From Callorhinus ursinus (Eukaryota; Chordata; Mammalia; Carnivora; Otariidae), in the NCBI RefSeq assembly GCF_003265705.1, contig NW_020312894.1, positions 3,920,968 through 3,984,967 on the forward strand: 64,000 bases of DNA. The letters are read 5' to 3'. How positions within the stretch are numbered: the stretch's first letter is position 1; each line of letters opens with the position of its first letter. The position numbers were made by a program, and so were the translations under genes. The notes beneath the pieces are model-generated. The model did no database searches and was not told where the DNA came from. It saw nothing but the letters and a program-made list of their open reading frames with translations. Below are positions 45,359-57,177 of this stretch, piece after piece.

Positions 45359-45577
45359 ACACAGACACACAAACACACAGACACACACACCCCCAGAGAC
45401 ATGCACAGATAGACACACACAGATATATGCACACAGAGACACACGTAGACACACACATACACACAGAGAAACATGGAGACACACACAAGGACACACACAG
45501 ACACGTAGAGACACACACAGACACACACATGCACACAGACCCACACACAGAGAAACACAGAGATACACAGGCACATG
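45359..45577. repeat. CA-rich imperfect microsatellite, about 220 bp
   Basis: CACACA words interrupted by GAGA, CAGA, TAGA and GGA every 6-14 bases, for example GACACACACAGACACGTAG. Long frames on both strands (Cys/Val-rich on minus, His/Thr-rich on plus) are translations of this repeat, not genes. Confidence 0.93.
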
Positions 45578-45839
45578 CACAACAGAGAATTCCAGGTGGG
45601 TCCTTATGAACTTGTCCATCAGCAGGTAGGTGTTCGGGTGCAGGGCGGGAGCTCCTCTCTCCCTCCTGAGGAGCTATGGGCATCGCAACTTAACTGTGCT
45701 CATTTTGCACCAACTTCCAAGCCCTACTTCACATGCATGAGTATTTCAACAATGTTGAAACTGGTGTGAATGCCGGTTGGTTCGTTTCCTCACTTTCTAT
45801 TGTAACACAAATACTTTCCTTGTATCTACACAGTCTTCA

Positions 45840-46590
45840 TAGTTAAAATGTTTTATTTTTTTATTACCCTAGAAATATATAATCGTTGTAGATAAATAAG
45901 AAAATACAGAGAATTATGAATAAAAGAATTGCTGTGTATTCCCAGAACTCGTGGATAGGTGCTATTAACATTTGGTGTATTTCCCTTCAGAATGTTTATG
46001 ATACATATTCTTATATATTTTTCTTTTCAAAAATAGGATTTTCCTGTAATTGTTATTTTGTAGCTTGCTTTTTCTACATTTACTGTACCTCAAATCTCCC
46101 CAGGTGAATACATGTATTTCGCCGACATTTTCCTTAATGGCCCCTGGTATTTCACGGCGTGGCTGAAACAGCCAGAGCAATACTGATAATAATATGGAAC
46201 ACCCCATCCCCGTGCCAGACTCTGGGCACATCTTGCTGTACCCAGCCTTCACGGTGTTGCCGAGAGGTAAATATCTCTGCACTCACTGTTAGGGTGCTCA
46301 GTCTTCTGTGGCCCCAGATTTAAATTTTTTCCAAGCTTCTGATATTATCAATGATACTGTGTTGAACTTGATTGACACATGAATTTTTTGGACATGTCAC
46401 AGTTTTTCTTCGGGAAAAACTCCTAGAAATGAAGCTGCAGGGTCATAGACTATGCATGTTTTCAATAAACTTTATACATATAACACCTTGCCAAATTTGC
46501 CTCTAGAAATTTTTACCCAGATTTTTGTCCAGGGATATGTCAGAATCCCCCCTCTCTTCTATCAGGTTAATGAGGACCCTGGTATCATCA
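45840..46590 (-). mobile_element. old L1 (L1ME-like) 3' fragment
   Basis: Complement blocks AGGTGCTATTAACATTTGG, TGTATTTCCCTTCAGAATG, GTAGCTTGCTTTTTC, CTCCTAGAAATGAAGCTGC and CCTTGCCAAATTTGCCTC match old L1 3' ends. It is interrupted around 46150-46310 by unassigned sequence. Confidence 0.55.
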
Positions 46591-46595
46591 TTTTC

Positions 46596-46722
46596 TTAAA
46601 AGATTTTATTTATTTATTTGAGAGAGAGAGAGTGAGAGAGAGAGATCATGATCGGGGGGAGGGGCAGAGGGAGAAGCAGACTCCCTGCAGAGCAGGGAGC
46701 CCAGCACTACTCCATCCCATGG
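46596..46722 (-). mobile_element. CAN-SINE, truncated at its head
   Basis: TTTATTTATTTATTTGAGAG tail, a GA-rich middle and GCAGGGAGCCC are present, then a diverged piece to ATCCCA. The tRNA-like head with the Pol III boxes is missing, and no clear target duplication is visible. So it is a 5'-truncated or later-deleted copy. Confidence 0.85.
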
Positions 46723-46739
46723 ATGTGCTCCTTTCCTCC

Positions 46740-47470
46740 TGTGAAAATATGTTAGCTCTTCCTCTTTCTCTTCTGCGAATTGCTTTACTGTGTTTTTACC
46801 TATTTTTCCATTCATCATTTTCTTATTAACTTGCAAGTGCTCCTTTTATCTTAAGGACAATAACCATGGGCCAGTCATCTATTTAGCAAACATTTTCTTT
46901 CAATTGGTTAGAGTTTTATTTTTTTATTGCACATTTCCCCTTTCAGCAGTTGTTTCATTTTTGTTCAGACAACCTTCTAGCAATTTTTTTTGTTTTCTTA
47001 CTTAGGTCCAATGCTTGGGAAGGCTTTTCATACACTATACATTTTTTAAAGATCATGTATATTTATTACTTGTCCTTCTGTGTTATTTTTCATCAGCTTG
47101 TTTATTTCATTTGGAATTTATTTGTTATGAGATGTTAGATAAGGATGTAGCTTTGTTTTTGGAAAAAAGTTAACGGATAACTTAGCGCTATGCATTGGAA
47201 AAATGAATCTGTCCCGCGCATGTTCAAATGACTCCATTGTTTCCCATATGTCAGGGTTTGCATGTTTGGTTTAAATCCTTTGTTCGTGGTCATCTGGATT
47301 TTCTGGGGTGACGTGATTTGCTGCAAGTGACATGCATAGTAGTATATGTTCGCATGTGAAAGTGGGGATTCTTCCAATTGCTCTTATTTTTCAAAGTTTT
47401 CTGGTTTTTGTAGGGGGATTCCTGAGGATGAAATATAATATTTACCTTTATCAGTTGCATATTTATTAAT
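46740..47470 (-). mobile_element. old L1 (L1ME-like) ORF2-end fragment
   Basis: Continues the L1 beyond the truncated SINE: TTCATCATTTTCTTATTAAC, GGGAAGGCTTTTCATAC, TTCATTTGGAATTTATTTG, GATGTTAGATAAGGATGTAG and GGATAACTTAGCGCTATGC. Frames broken. Confidence 0.5.
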
Positions 47471-47486
47471 TAATACATCAATTTTT

Positions 47487-47680
47487 TTTTACAGATTTTA
47501 TCCATTTATTTGACAGAGAGAGACACAGCGAGAGGGGGAACACAAGCAGGGGGAGTGGGAGAGGGAGAAGCAGGCTTCCTGCCGAGGAGGGAGCCTGTTG
47601 TAGGGCTCGATCCCAGGACCCTGAGATCATGCATGACCTGAGAAGGCAGATGCTTAATGACTGAGCTACCCAGGGGCCCC
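47487..47680 (-). mobile_element. CAN-SINE, full length
   Basis: Duplication TAATACATCAATTTTT (47471-47486) and TAATACATAAATTTTT (47681-47696), 15 of 16 identical. The body is close to the copy at 41487, with a GTTGTAGGGC change and a small CATG duplication (ATCATGCATGACC). Confidence 0.94.
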
Positions 47681-47696
47681 TAATACATAAATTTTT

Positions 47697-48560
47697 AAAG
47701 CAATGACTAATAATAGTTTTAGCGTCTCTAGATTTTTTCCAGAAGGAAGGTATTTTAATAGAGCACTTTCGCTTTTGTTGAATTAACATTCCCTAACATA
47801 TTCCTGAGTTCAGTATTTGGGGAAATTTGCCCCTTCTTTTCTTCATATGAAGCTATCAAGCCAAGACTTTTTTCTTTTGTCCATACCTGAAAATGCTTTT
47901 GGCCTTCCTCACATTCTCTCCTTCATCGTGGCTCTCTGGGTGCAGTTTTGACTTCCTAGTCTTTCATTGCTTGAAATTGTAACAAAACCCGCTCGAACCC
48001 AGGTTCTGTCAGAGTCCAGTGGTGCCTGAGTCTGTTTCGGGTCATATGTGCAGATCTGCATGCCTTTAAGCCCTGCCGCATCATCGTACAGGGGCCCAAC
48101 GTGCACGCACTCTGGGCTGGGGGCCCTCTGTCACATCGCGTCCTGCGTAACCAAGCTGCCGGTAGGGGCTTCTTACATTTGTGTTCACTTAATAAAAGCT
48201 TCCTGAGGACTCCTGGAAGAAAGAGGGCACGGAAAGACCTAGAAGACCGTAGGCTGAAGCTGCGTCTTCCTTTCATACCCAGCCTCAAACTCCGTGTGCA
48301 CCATGGTCTTTGCTAGCTGCAAAACAAGCAGTAAATAAACTTTAAGTTTGAACTCAGAATTATTTGGGACAGCAAGGGGAGATAGAAAAGTATAGTATCC
48401 AAATGAACCACAAGACCAGCCCTGTGCTAAGGTAAGAGAACTAAACCCTGCCCTCTCATTGTGGGCTCCTCTCTCCTCGACTGTGGGGAGCACCTCCTGT
48501 CTCCCCACCGTTCCCCTTCAGCTGCCTCAGCCTGCATGACTTCCAAGGCAGGTGCAGCCC
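47697..48560. other. unique sequence, no gene recognised
   Basis: The first roughly 130 bases may still be old L1. The rest shows no repeat family or exon. Frames of 110 codons or fewer overlap on both strands. Confidence 0.45.
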
Positions 48561-48620
48561 AAAGCCTCAGCCTAAAGCTGGGCTCCCCCCAAAGCCTCAG
48601 CCTAAAGCTGGGCTCCCCCC
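48561..48620. repeat. perfect 2 x 30 bp tandem duplication
   Basis: AAAGCCTCAGCCTAAAGCTG plus GGCTCCCCCC is repeated exactly at 48561-48590 and 48591-48620. Confidence 0.97.
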
Positions 48621-48990
48621 CTGTCGACTGGAAGGTGGGAACTGAGACCTGCTGCAGGATGACAATTTCCTGGCTTAATCAGTAGGCTCGGGTGCAGGAA
48701 GGAGAAATGGGAGCTGCACCCTCAGGATGGAATGGTCTTGGTCCCTCTGCGAGCAATGCTAAGCACTCCGATCCCAGATGTTTGGAACAATCCGCCCTGC
48801 CCCTGGGTAATAGAGCGCATTTCAGCATGCCTGTCTCTGGCTGGTTTCAGAGAAGAATTGCTCCGTTTTCCTACTGTTTTGCAAATGCATGAAAATGGCT
48901 AGAAATTTGGGTCACCACGTGAGTCCTTTTATTACAACTGAAAAGTAGGAAGGGGTGTTTTTAGTTCAAACAAACAGCATTGCAGGCACA

Positions 48991-49110
48991 ATATGTTACA
49001 TTAAGAAAGGTTAATTTTGTGTTATTAAATATAATCAGAAACACAACGTGAGACTTGTCATGTTGACATGGTGCGCTAGATACCTTAACATGGCTCAGCA
49101 GGCTGCCTTG
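48991..49110 (+). repeat. unidentified dispersed repeat, copy A
   Basis: About 120 bp shared in the same orientation with 57651-57770 at roughly 80% identity. The shared core has TTAAGAAAGGTTAATT, ATATAATCAGAAACACAA, TTGTCA..TGACATGG and GCTCAGCAGG. I do not recognise the family. Confidence 0.8.
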
Positions 49111-50149
49111 TTTGCACACTGCTTAAACTTTCTCATCGATGAGTTTTTGCATGATAACCAGAATATTAAAAATACATGAAAAATGGCCTCACACTTCTCA
49201 GCAAATGTAAGCCTGGGTTACTGGAGGACAACTCCCCTCAGCAGACTGCAGGTTGCAAAGCCTCTGTGGCTACTCCTGAGGCTTTCCTGGATCAGGGCTG
49301 AGCCCTGGCCCTGGCCTCCCACGTTGCATCCCCATCAGCATTCATCAGTGCTGTTAGGCACAGTGGAGGGGAGACATGCTTTGATCCTTAACGGCTTTCC
49401 TTGGGTGGCAAAGCTCTAACTGCCTCTTACTAGCCCCCTGCTGCATCCTAGGCCCTGTTCTCAACATTCTCCTACCTCTCTCCACCATAGCACTCTGGAA
49501 GGTTCTGGAAGTTTCCACAAAGACCAAGGTAGGTGGCTACACAGGTAGCTTTTTATTGGATGTAGGATTTTGCACCCATTTATCTTCTACAAAGAATAGG
49601 GTTCTTTTGGAAAAAGAAGACCAAAACAAGAGATAGAAGATGTTTGGCTCTCAGACAAAATGGGTCCACAGTCCTCCATTACCCTTGGCCTTCTTTAAAC
49701 AATACGAGATACTTTGAGCAGAACATTTTAAAAACAGGTGTGGTGCTCACCTGTTTGGCCACGGGACACACCCAGCCCAGCCTCTGTGAGATGCCTAATG
49801 CTGCACGACAGTGTCTCCTGCTCTATTCATTGGGGCACGTGGCTTAAATATAGAAGAAAAGAAAAACAAAGAAATGGAAAGGAAAGGAAAAGAACTTGTC
49901 CCCCAGTAGCTAAAAAGACAACTTTGAATTGATCATTTGTACACTGGAGACCGTAGTGATTTACAGCATCAGTTGCATTTTCTCAATGACATTTATAGTT
50001 TGTGGTTATTAAAAAACAAGGTGCTGAGGGATGGGGAAGATCTGCCATCCTATTTGATATGGTGGCAGAGCAGACACTCAATCCATCTAAAAGTTTATAT
50101 GACTTCTAAGACATAGATGTTACACCAGAGCATAGCTCTCTTTTTACCA
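49111..50149. other. unique sequence, no gene recognised
   Basis: Unique sequence with a purine-rich run (AAAGAAATGGAAAGGAAAGG) near 49867-49890. No exon recognised. Confidence 0.5.
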
Positions 50150-50400
50150 TGTATTAGTTAGGATGGGTTAAACTTTGCGGATAGAACAAAACCCAGACGC
50201 TTATTTCTCACCCATGCAAAGTCTACCATGGGTTGGGCAAACCCCCCAGGTGACTGTCCTCCACGGGGCAACTCAATAATCCAGGCTGCTCCCACTTTGG
50301 GACCCTCTACCTCAACACATGGCTTCTAGAACCCAGCAGGAGGGCAGGAGATAGAACAGAGATCTCCCATTCACTCTCCTGGGTTTTGGCTGAGAATTGA
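50150..50400. mobile_element. possible old LTR-like repeat, family unassigned
   Basis: TGTATTAGTTAGGATGGGTTAAACTTTG and TTATTTCTCACCCATGCAAA (quoted in parts) resemble the beginning of an old mammalian LTR-type repeat. The family and limits are uncertain. Confidence 0.35.
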
Positions 50401-51758
50401 TGCCTGGCACAGCTGCCCACAGTCCAACTGCTGTAAGTAGTAACATGGTCCCAACCTAGCTGCAGGGAGCCCAGGATGTGTAGTCTTCCTCCGTGTCCTG
50501 GAAGAGGAAAATGGCATGACCTGGTGAGTGCATGGCGTTGTCTCTGGAGAGATCACTAGAAAAGAATAAAAGACTGTTTGTTGAAAGACAGAATAGATAG
50601 TTGTGGTGGTCAGTAGAGGAGTCTTCCCAGGCGCAAAACATTTGCTTTGCAGGCATAGACCTGCAGTGAGGAATAATGGCAGTGTCGGTGGTGTAAGAGG
50701 CAAATGTAACATCTGGAACTTGAAGAAGGTTGGGGGTTGCCTAATTTACTTAATTTCATTTATTTAATTTTAGTTTTTTTTTAGTAGAGGAAAAATATAT
50801 GGTAATAAATCAAATAGTGCAGAAGCAGTGAGAATGGAAGGCATCAACCTCCCATCCTGCCCCTCCTGCTCCATTCTGCACCCTGGATATAATTTGGTTG
50901 TCCTTTCTGGTCTGGTTGGCCTTTATAATTTGAGATAATAAGCTTATAACTCTATTACTCGATTTATTAGATTTATGCAATATTGATACTTTAATGCAGG
51001 AGATAAGCGTTAGACTTGCCTTTATACACATGGGTGATATTGAAACTCTTTGACAACTGGTACCACCAACATTAACCAGTTGACGAGTGCTGGTCAAGGT
51101 GCTGGGGCAGGGCTGCCTGCCAGGTGTTAACACTTTAGTTACTAAATGTGAGGGAATCCAATCCAAGCTGGGTGTCAGCCTTGTCTCCACCAATCTCACG
51201 AAGTTGTTCCCACATTTGATATCACCATCATCAATATTATTTCCATTGGTTACCTTGTTAATTTAAATAATGCATCTAATCCTCTATTTTTGTATCTATT
51301 ATCTTGAACAATGCCTCTTGACTGAATTATGAAATGAATATATTGGCACCCGAATTTTTCTGTTATTTTAAATGCATTATTTAAGGTAGATGGAACTGAC
51401 AGGTACATTTTTCTCTGGATAAATTCAGACACCACATGAAATCATTGCCCCCAGCAGGAGTAGGGACAAAAAGGCTCTGATGTTGGCCCATCCCAAGATG
51501 CCAACAATATGGCTCCTGCCCTCTGATGTTCAAGGGACCCTATGGGCCAGTGCAGAAATTATCTGGCCTCAAGTCTTAGCTGGTATTCTTGCCTCTTGGG
51601 AGACAAGTTTTTGTTTCAGGTCTAGTCTCAGTGTGCCCTGCGCCTTTACAGAAGAAGGCCCAGTTGAAGAGCCAAACCCAGCTTACACCAATACAACACA
51701 GGCAGATAGGTGGAGTCTTGGCCATCAGGAGCCCCTGCAGGAGACATCCTTCCTTACC
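50401..51758. other. unique sequence, no gene recognised
   Basis: No repeat or exon identified. Frames of up to 129 codons on the minus strand (50810-51199) have no domain. Confidence 0.5.
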
Positions 51759-52228
51759 TTTATCAGCTTCCTGTTGCTGCTGTAACAAATGACTACACAT
51801 TTAGAAGTTTAAACCAAAGTAAATTTACTGTCTCACCATTCTGGAGGTCAGAAGCCTAAAATTACTCTCACTAGACTAACATCAAGGTGTGAGCTGGACT
51901 GGTTCCTTCTGGAGGCTCCCAGAGAGAATCCGTTCCTTGCCTTTTCCAGCTTCTAGAGGTTTTGCATTCCTGGCATGCAGCCTCCCTCACATCACTGCGC
52001 CCTCTTGCTTCTTCACATGTCCTATTCCTTGATCTGATCCTACCCCTGCTATTAAGAACCCTCATGATTGCATTTAATTGTGACTGGGTAATCCAGGTGG
52101 GCCTCCCTACCTTGGGGTCTTCAATGAAATCACACCAGCAAACTCCCTTTTACCATGTTAGGTGACATAATCACAGGTTCTGAGAATAGGATGTGGATGT
52201 TTTGGGAGACCCTTTGCAGGCTATCACA
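51759..52228 (-). mobile_element. MaLR LTR (MLT1-type), minus strand
   Basis: Plus-strand blocks: TTCCTGTTGCTGCTGTAACA, CTGTCTCACCATTCTGGAGG, CAGAAGCCTAAAATTACTC, TCAAGGTGTGAGCTGG, CTCCCAGAGAGAATCCGTT, TGATTGCATTTAATTGTGAC, TGGGTAATCCAGGTGGGCC and TTTTGGGAGACC. Solo LTR without internal sequence. Confidence 0.85.
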
Positions 52229-52867
52229 TGGCCGAAATGAGAGTAGCCAAGTCAAGGGAAGGGATGGGGTAGATCTGTTGGAAGACAATGACTAGTTAGG
52301 AACAGCCTGATTGAGGGATCCCTCTGACTGCAGGACGGGAGACAGAAATGGATGGGCCAAGGTTGTGACCCACTTAAAGCAGGTGAGATTTCAAATTTGT
52401 GTCCCTTGGTCCAAGTAGAGAATGGAGAGTTCCTTGGCACTCATGGAGCAGCAAGGTGAGTGCAGAATGAGGGCGGACCAGTCCCTCCTTCCCCATCCTG
52501 GCACTGCAGGACCGCATGGTGACTTCTTCCATCTTGGAGCTGAACCTCTATATCTCGAGCAGGAAATGGATATCCAATGAACAGAGTTGAGGGTTCCTAC
52601 CATTCTCCCTCCACGAAGGGCACTCTGCTGTAGTTTTTCATGGTTATCTGAGCAAAGATTTGTTTCAAGGGGAGTTGGAGTATGGGAGATGAGATAATTT
52701 AAGATTATTCCCTGTGGTACTGATAGAAACAACAGTTGCGAACAGTCATTGCCTTCAGATTTATTTATCTCTCTTAGAATTTCAGGCATTTAAGGCAAAT
52801 TATAGATAAAATGCCCAGGTTTAGATGATTTTTCTAGGTTTATAGAATGCTCAGATTCTGGATTTTT
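52229..52867. other. unique sequence between two LTRs
   Basis: 640 bases with no recognised repeat or exon. The 132-codon minus frame (52391-52789) has no domain. Confidence 0.5.
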
Positions 52868-53458
52868 ACTCTGGTAGGCAGAATTCTAAGCTGGTTCCCC
52901 CAAATTCCACTCCATCTGGTGTCCACCACCCCCAAAATAGTCCCCTCCCTGAATATGGGCAGGGTCTCTGGGCATGATGGATGTTGCCCCCAAGTCTGCG
53001 TTAATCTCTGGTGAAGGTGAAGGGCCCCTGCAGATGTAATCAAGGCTCAGATCAGCATGACCTTGAGTGAATCCAAGGGAGATTCCCTTGAGTGGGCCTG
53101 AGTAATCCGATGAATGCCCTTAAAAAAGGGACTGGGCCCTTCCTGCTGGCTGGGAGCGAGCTTCCGTGATAGAGGGTCCCTAAGAAGGTAGCCATGGGAT
53201 GAGGGGCTCTGTGACCTGAGAACAGCCCATGGCTGACTGTCTACCAGAAAGTGGGGACCTCAGTCCTAAAGGCACAGGGAATGGAATTCTGCCAACGACC
53301 ACATACAGCCGCTCTAACACCATCATTGAAGCTCGAGACCCCCCGAGCAGGGACTCAGCTAAGCCATGACTGGACTTCTGACCCAGGGAAACAGTGTGAT
53401 CGTGAACGAGTGTTGTTTTGTGGTGATTTGTTATGCAGCAGTGAGAAAGTAGCCCACT
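52868..53458 (+). mobile_element. MaLR LTR (MLT1C-like), plus strand
   Basis: Starts GGTAGGCAGAATTCTAAGC. Contains CTCTGGTGAAGGTGAAGGG, CCTGCAGATGTAATCAAGG, GTGGGCCTGAGTAATCC and AAAAAAGGGACTGGGCCC. Ends CTTCTGACCCAGGGAAACAG, TGTTGTTTTGTGGTGA and TTTGTTATGCAGCAGTGAG. A nearly complete solo LTR. Confidence 0.88.
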
Positions 53459-55299
53459 TACCAAACAGTACGTATGAGGAGATCAACCTGTGCATTGTTG
53501 GATGGTTGTATCTTACTGGACCTGGACAGACACAGGGCTCTGTGGACTTAATCCCAGAAAAAGGAGGAGGGAGGGTCCCATGGCCCTGGCTGTGTACCTC
53601 TCAGGGCCAGTGAACTGACAATTCTCCATGAAGACTATGAGAGATACCATGGAAAACCAAAGGTGCCTTACACTGAAAAATGCTCCAGTGTCTTGGAAGT
53701 GGCTCTGATGTGATTTTCACATTTTTAAATAATATCGTCTTGATTGCATATTCCATTCATCATGACAACGTTTTCCTCTGCCAAAACAAAGAACAAATGT
53801 GCTCTTTATAAGATAAATTTTTTTTTAATTTTTTTTATTTCAGCCAAGCCAAGTGTCTCATAGTCCCTGACTTATAATAAGATCCCAGATTTCAAATGAT
53901 AGCTGGTTATTGATGGCCTACTTTTTTCAACATGGTAGGATGTCAATAAATTGGAGAATATTTTAGTTTGTTAGATTTCCCCAAGCATTCTGGAGAAATC
54001 CTTAGACAATTTGCCATATAAACGGAGTTAATTGCTTTATAGAACAAAGCTATATAAACTATTTAGATACAGCATATGACAGACATTCATAAGTATGAGA
54101 CAGACATATTTGTCAATAAAGTGATGTATAAGATAATTATTTTTATTATGTGAATTTCCAAGTTGAAATCAAGATCGTCTGAGTTGTGCTAATGACTGGT
54201 ATGGTCTCAACGAGTTGTTAGAAGAACAAGAAGGGAAAGCTCTGGGTTGTTTTCTGATTTTCCTGAGCTCTTCCTTCTGCCTGGAATGTAAATCTCAGGG
54301 CACCATAAAATTGAATAAAAAATGTAAGTTTAAATTATTTTTATTTTAAGTCGGGTAGGAGCATAATAGAAAAAGATCATCAGAACAATGAGAAGAAATA
54401 ATTGTTAATTTCTACAGTATCTTGAAACAGAAGCCCAAGAGAATAAATGGAATAAGGGTACTATTAAAATTTCCTCTTTTATTATATCTTCTCTGCCAGA
54501 GTAATTGTTGCTGTGTCCAATATATGCAGGGGACAATTTACTAGCTGTTTTCTATTAGTTTTTAACATTAACATATACAGAAATAAAATGAATAGCAAGC
54601 TTTTTTTTGCTTAATTGAATGACTGACAAGGCATAGATGTTGCCGGACAAAGTCTTCCATATCATGTCTGAAAGCGGAGGGAACCAAACAGAAGTACCAT
54701 AAGCAATGCAAACTTCCTCCTTTATTAAGTGAATATTGATGCAATATTATGGAATATTTTTCAGACCACTGCATAAGATGGGTCATGTGGTTCATTTTCT
54801 GCAAGAATTATATATTAGTATTCAGATAGAAAAAAATTCCTAATGTATCATTTATACTCAGGATTAAAGATTTGCGTAGATTTTTATTTTTTTTTCTCTG
54901 TGAAATCATTGTTCCTCACAGGTGCTCATCGGTGTAGATGTTTCTAATGGCACGATGACATGGAACAGTAAGTGACAGGGGACTCCTGGAAACACACTGG
55001 CTTGTTCCAAACCCTGGATTTCCTTCATGACTTTTCCAGAAATAGAAAAATTGACCTCATTTGGATCTTAAGGTGTATTCAAGGCTGGATCAGCTCAGTA
55101 AGGCATGTGAACCAGATGTGATAAATGCTAACCCAAAATAAGATTAATAATAGTGTCCTTTTTTTCTGAGAGCTGGCTATGCTCACAGCACACACCAGAC
55201 TAGGTGCTATTTTCTCTTTTCTCCCCCTCCTCCTGTGTGTCTGTCTCTCCCTGCACATACACGTGAATATGTGTGTATGTGTATGTCCATATACACACA
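53459..55299. other. unique, AT-rich sequence, no gene recognised
   Basis: AT-rich single-copy-looking DNA with no recognised repeat family. Short runs of T at 53820-53840 and 54890. Frames are at most 78 codons after 53.6 kb. Confidence 0.5.
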
Positions 55300-55455
55300 C
55301 TACTTACATACGTAACTATTTAATCCAAGAGCAGCCCTTTCAAGTAGCCACTGTTAATACCCCCATTTTATAGATGAGGAAACAGGTAGAGAGGCTCAAA
55401 GCCAGGAAGTGCATCCACATATATTGACCGATCACAGCAGAGCTACACCTGGAGC
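55300..55455 (-). mobile_element. MIR-like SINE remnant
   Basis: ACTGTTAATACCCCCATTTT, ATAGATGAGGAAACAGG, AGAGAGGCTCAAAGCCAGG and ACAGCAGAGCTACACCTGG form the conserved MIR core in antisense. Ancient and diverged. Confidence 0.7.
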
Positions 55456-55472
55456 AGGTGACCAATGGGTTT

Positions 55473-55590
55473 AGTCACTCAGCAGGTATGCATTGAGTAC
55501 CTACCGTATACCAGACATCCTCCTCCATAGGGGACATATAACGGATGCAATAAACATAGTCCATGCCCTCATGGAGCCAACATTCTAGAG
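55473..55590 (-). mobile_element. L2-like LINE remnant
   Basis: CACTCAGCAGGTATGCATTG, AGTACCTACCGTATACCAGA and CATGCCCTCATGGAGCCAAC match the well-known L2/MIR-type end (…TTTATTGAGCACCTACTATG family of words). Confidence 0.6.
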
Positions 55591-57138
55591 CATTTTTAAT
55601 GATCTATTCCTTAGTATAATATGACTAACACTACCACCCCAGCCAAACTCAGCAAGTTAATTACAACTCAAGGAGGTTAATTAGGTATCCCAGGAAAATA
55701 CATGATTGAGCTGTACGTCTGTTTGGGGAGGCTCTGGGACTTGGTAAAGCAGCCTTCTCTAGTTCAGTATCTGCTTGGCATGCTCCGGCGCGCTTTGACG
55801 GCATTGCGGGTGCTCTGTGTGTGGGGACTGGTTAATAAATTTTTCCTACACCCCTTTCATGCAAGCTGTGCACCATCCCTCCTGCTATTTCCTGGTGTTT
55901 TGATTTAGAAACATAAAGGATTGAGTACAATTTGATGTGAGTTTATAGGTAAATTGGCCCGTGTTTGGTTGATCAGCCAGCTCGGCAAAGGCTCTCCCCA
56001 CGTGGTTGTTAGAGTTTTTGCAAGGAGAGTGGGCTCGGATGGGCAGGTGCTTCATTTTGTATGACCCTAACAATCAGGGACCAGCCATGAAGAAGCCATT
56101 CAGGCTGGGCGATCCCTGGGCCATCCCACACTCCACATTTCTCTGGTGCTACCAGTGGCATTTTCTGCACTGGCCATGATTTCTCTCCCAATTGCCTATA
56201 TGGTTGTCCCCGAGCAGTCCCAAAGAAATGCAGACCCTGAGAGGTTTACAGTGGATGTATATCGTGCCACCAACAGCGCATGAACTCCTCCAAAGAGCAC
56301 TGTGGCCGTGAAGATACAGTAATTCACATTTCCAATATTGCTAATAAAATTTAACAAATGGAAAACCAAAATGTCAAACAAGCAATAATACTGATGGTAT
56401 TTCTCTTAGGCCGAGTAAAGAAAATCATAGTGACTTTAATTGGTTGGAATAACAAAAAGAAAAGGGAAAAAGCCACCATGTGACTCAGCTAGAGGGAGAG
56501 CGAGCCTAATTTTACTAAGAGTAGGTGGTAATAATGCACCAGGCCTAGGACAGGAGGTCCTTTAGACCGGTGTAATTGACTTGGATTAATTATGAGGGTG
56601 ATGAATAGTGCCCCCCTATGTAAATGAGGGTATGCCCGAGACTCGAGACCAATGAAAGTGCAGCTGTGCTTTAGTGGACCGTGGCGTCATATTTCATGGA
56701 GCTCAAGTTGAGAGGGAAGAGGAGTGATATTTATGGAGTGCAAAGCACTGTGGGACTTTGTGGGAAACCACATATATTCCGCTTGTCAGAAAACATCTTA
56801 ATATTTACTCCGGCGATCCCAAGACTGAAGCCCCCCACCTCGCAAACTTTCATTCACCCATTTTCCAGATAGAAAGCTCCGGTAAATCCACCAAAGCTGT
56901 TGTGCTCTCCGGAATGTCGTTTCGGATTTGTGGATTATTCCACTGCAATTCCACGACGGTGACATGCGTGGGAGGAAATGCTGCTGATGATTTGGGGAAT
57001 CGTGCTGAATAACCCCCTTGTTGCCCTTTGTTACAACTGGATTCAATGCGGCTGACATTTCCCTTCTTGATGATTTTCCCATCAAACTTTAAGCCCCGCT
57101 GAGGGCCAGCATACACAGGGAAGAAATTGTGGCTTTAA
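55591..57138. other. unique sequence; candidate cis-regulatory block at 56.4-57.1 kb
   Basis: 56400-57080 lacks repeats. It contains TGACTCAGC (56481-56489, AP-1/Maf type), TAATTG and TAATTA (56587-56592) homeodomain-type words, GGCGTCATATT and scattered CpGs. No exon is recognised. Regulatory role is inference. Confidence 0.35.
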
Positions 57139-57177
57139 CAGAAAAAAAAAAAAAAGAAAAAGAAAAAGAAAGAAAGT
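57139..57177. repeat. A-rich run (A)n/(GAAAA)n
   Basis: CAG followed by about 14 A, then GAAAAAG-type words. It could be the tail of an unrecognised retrocopy in plus orientation, but no source sequence is recognised before it. Confidence 0.8.

Noticed and set aside
45121..45683. Cys/Val-rich and His/Thr-rich ORFs of 84-153 codons on both strands
   Set aside because: They are translations of the CA-rich repeat at 45359-45577.
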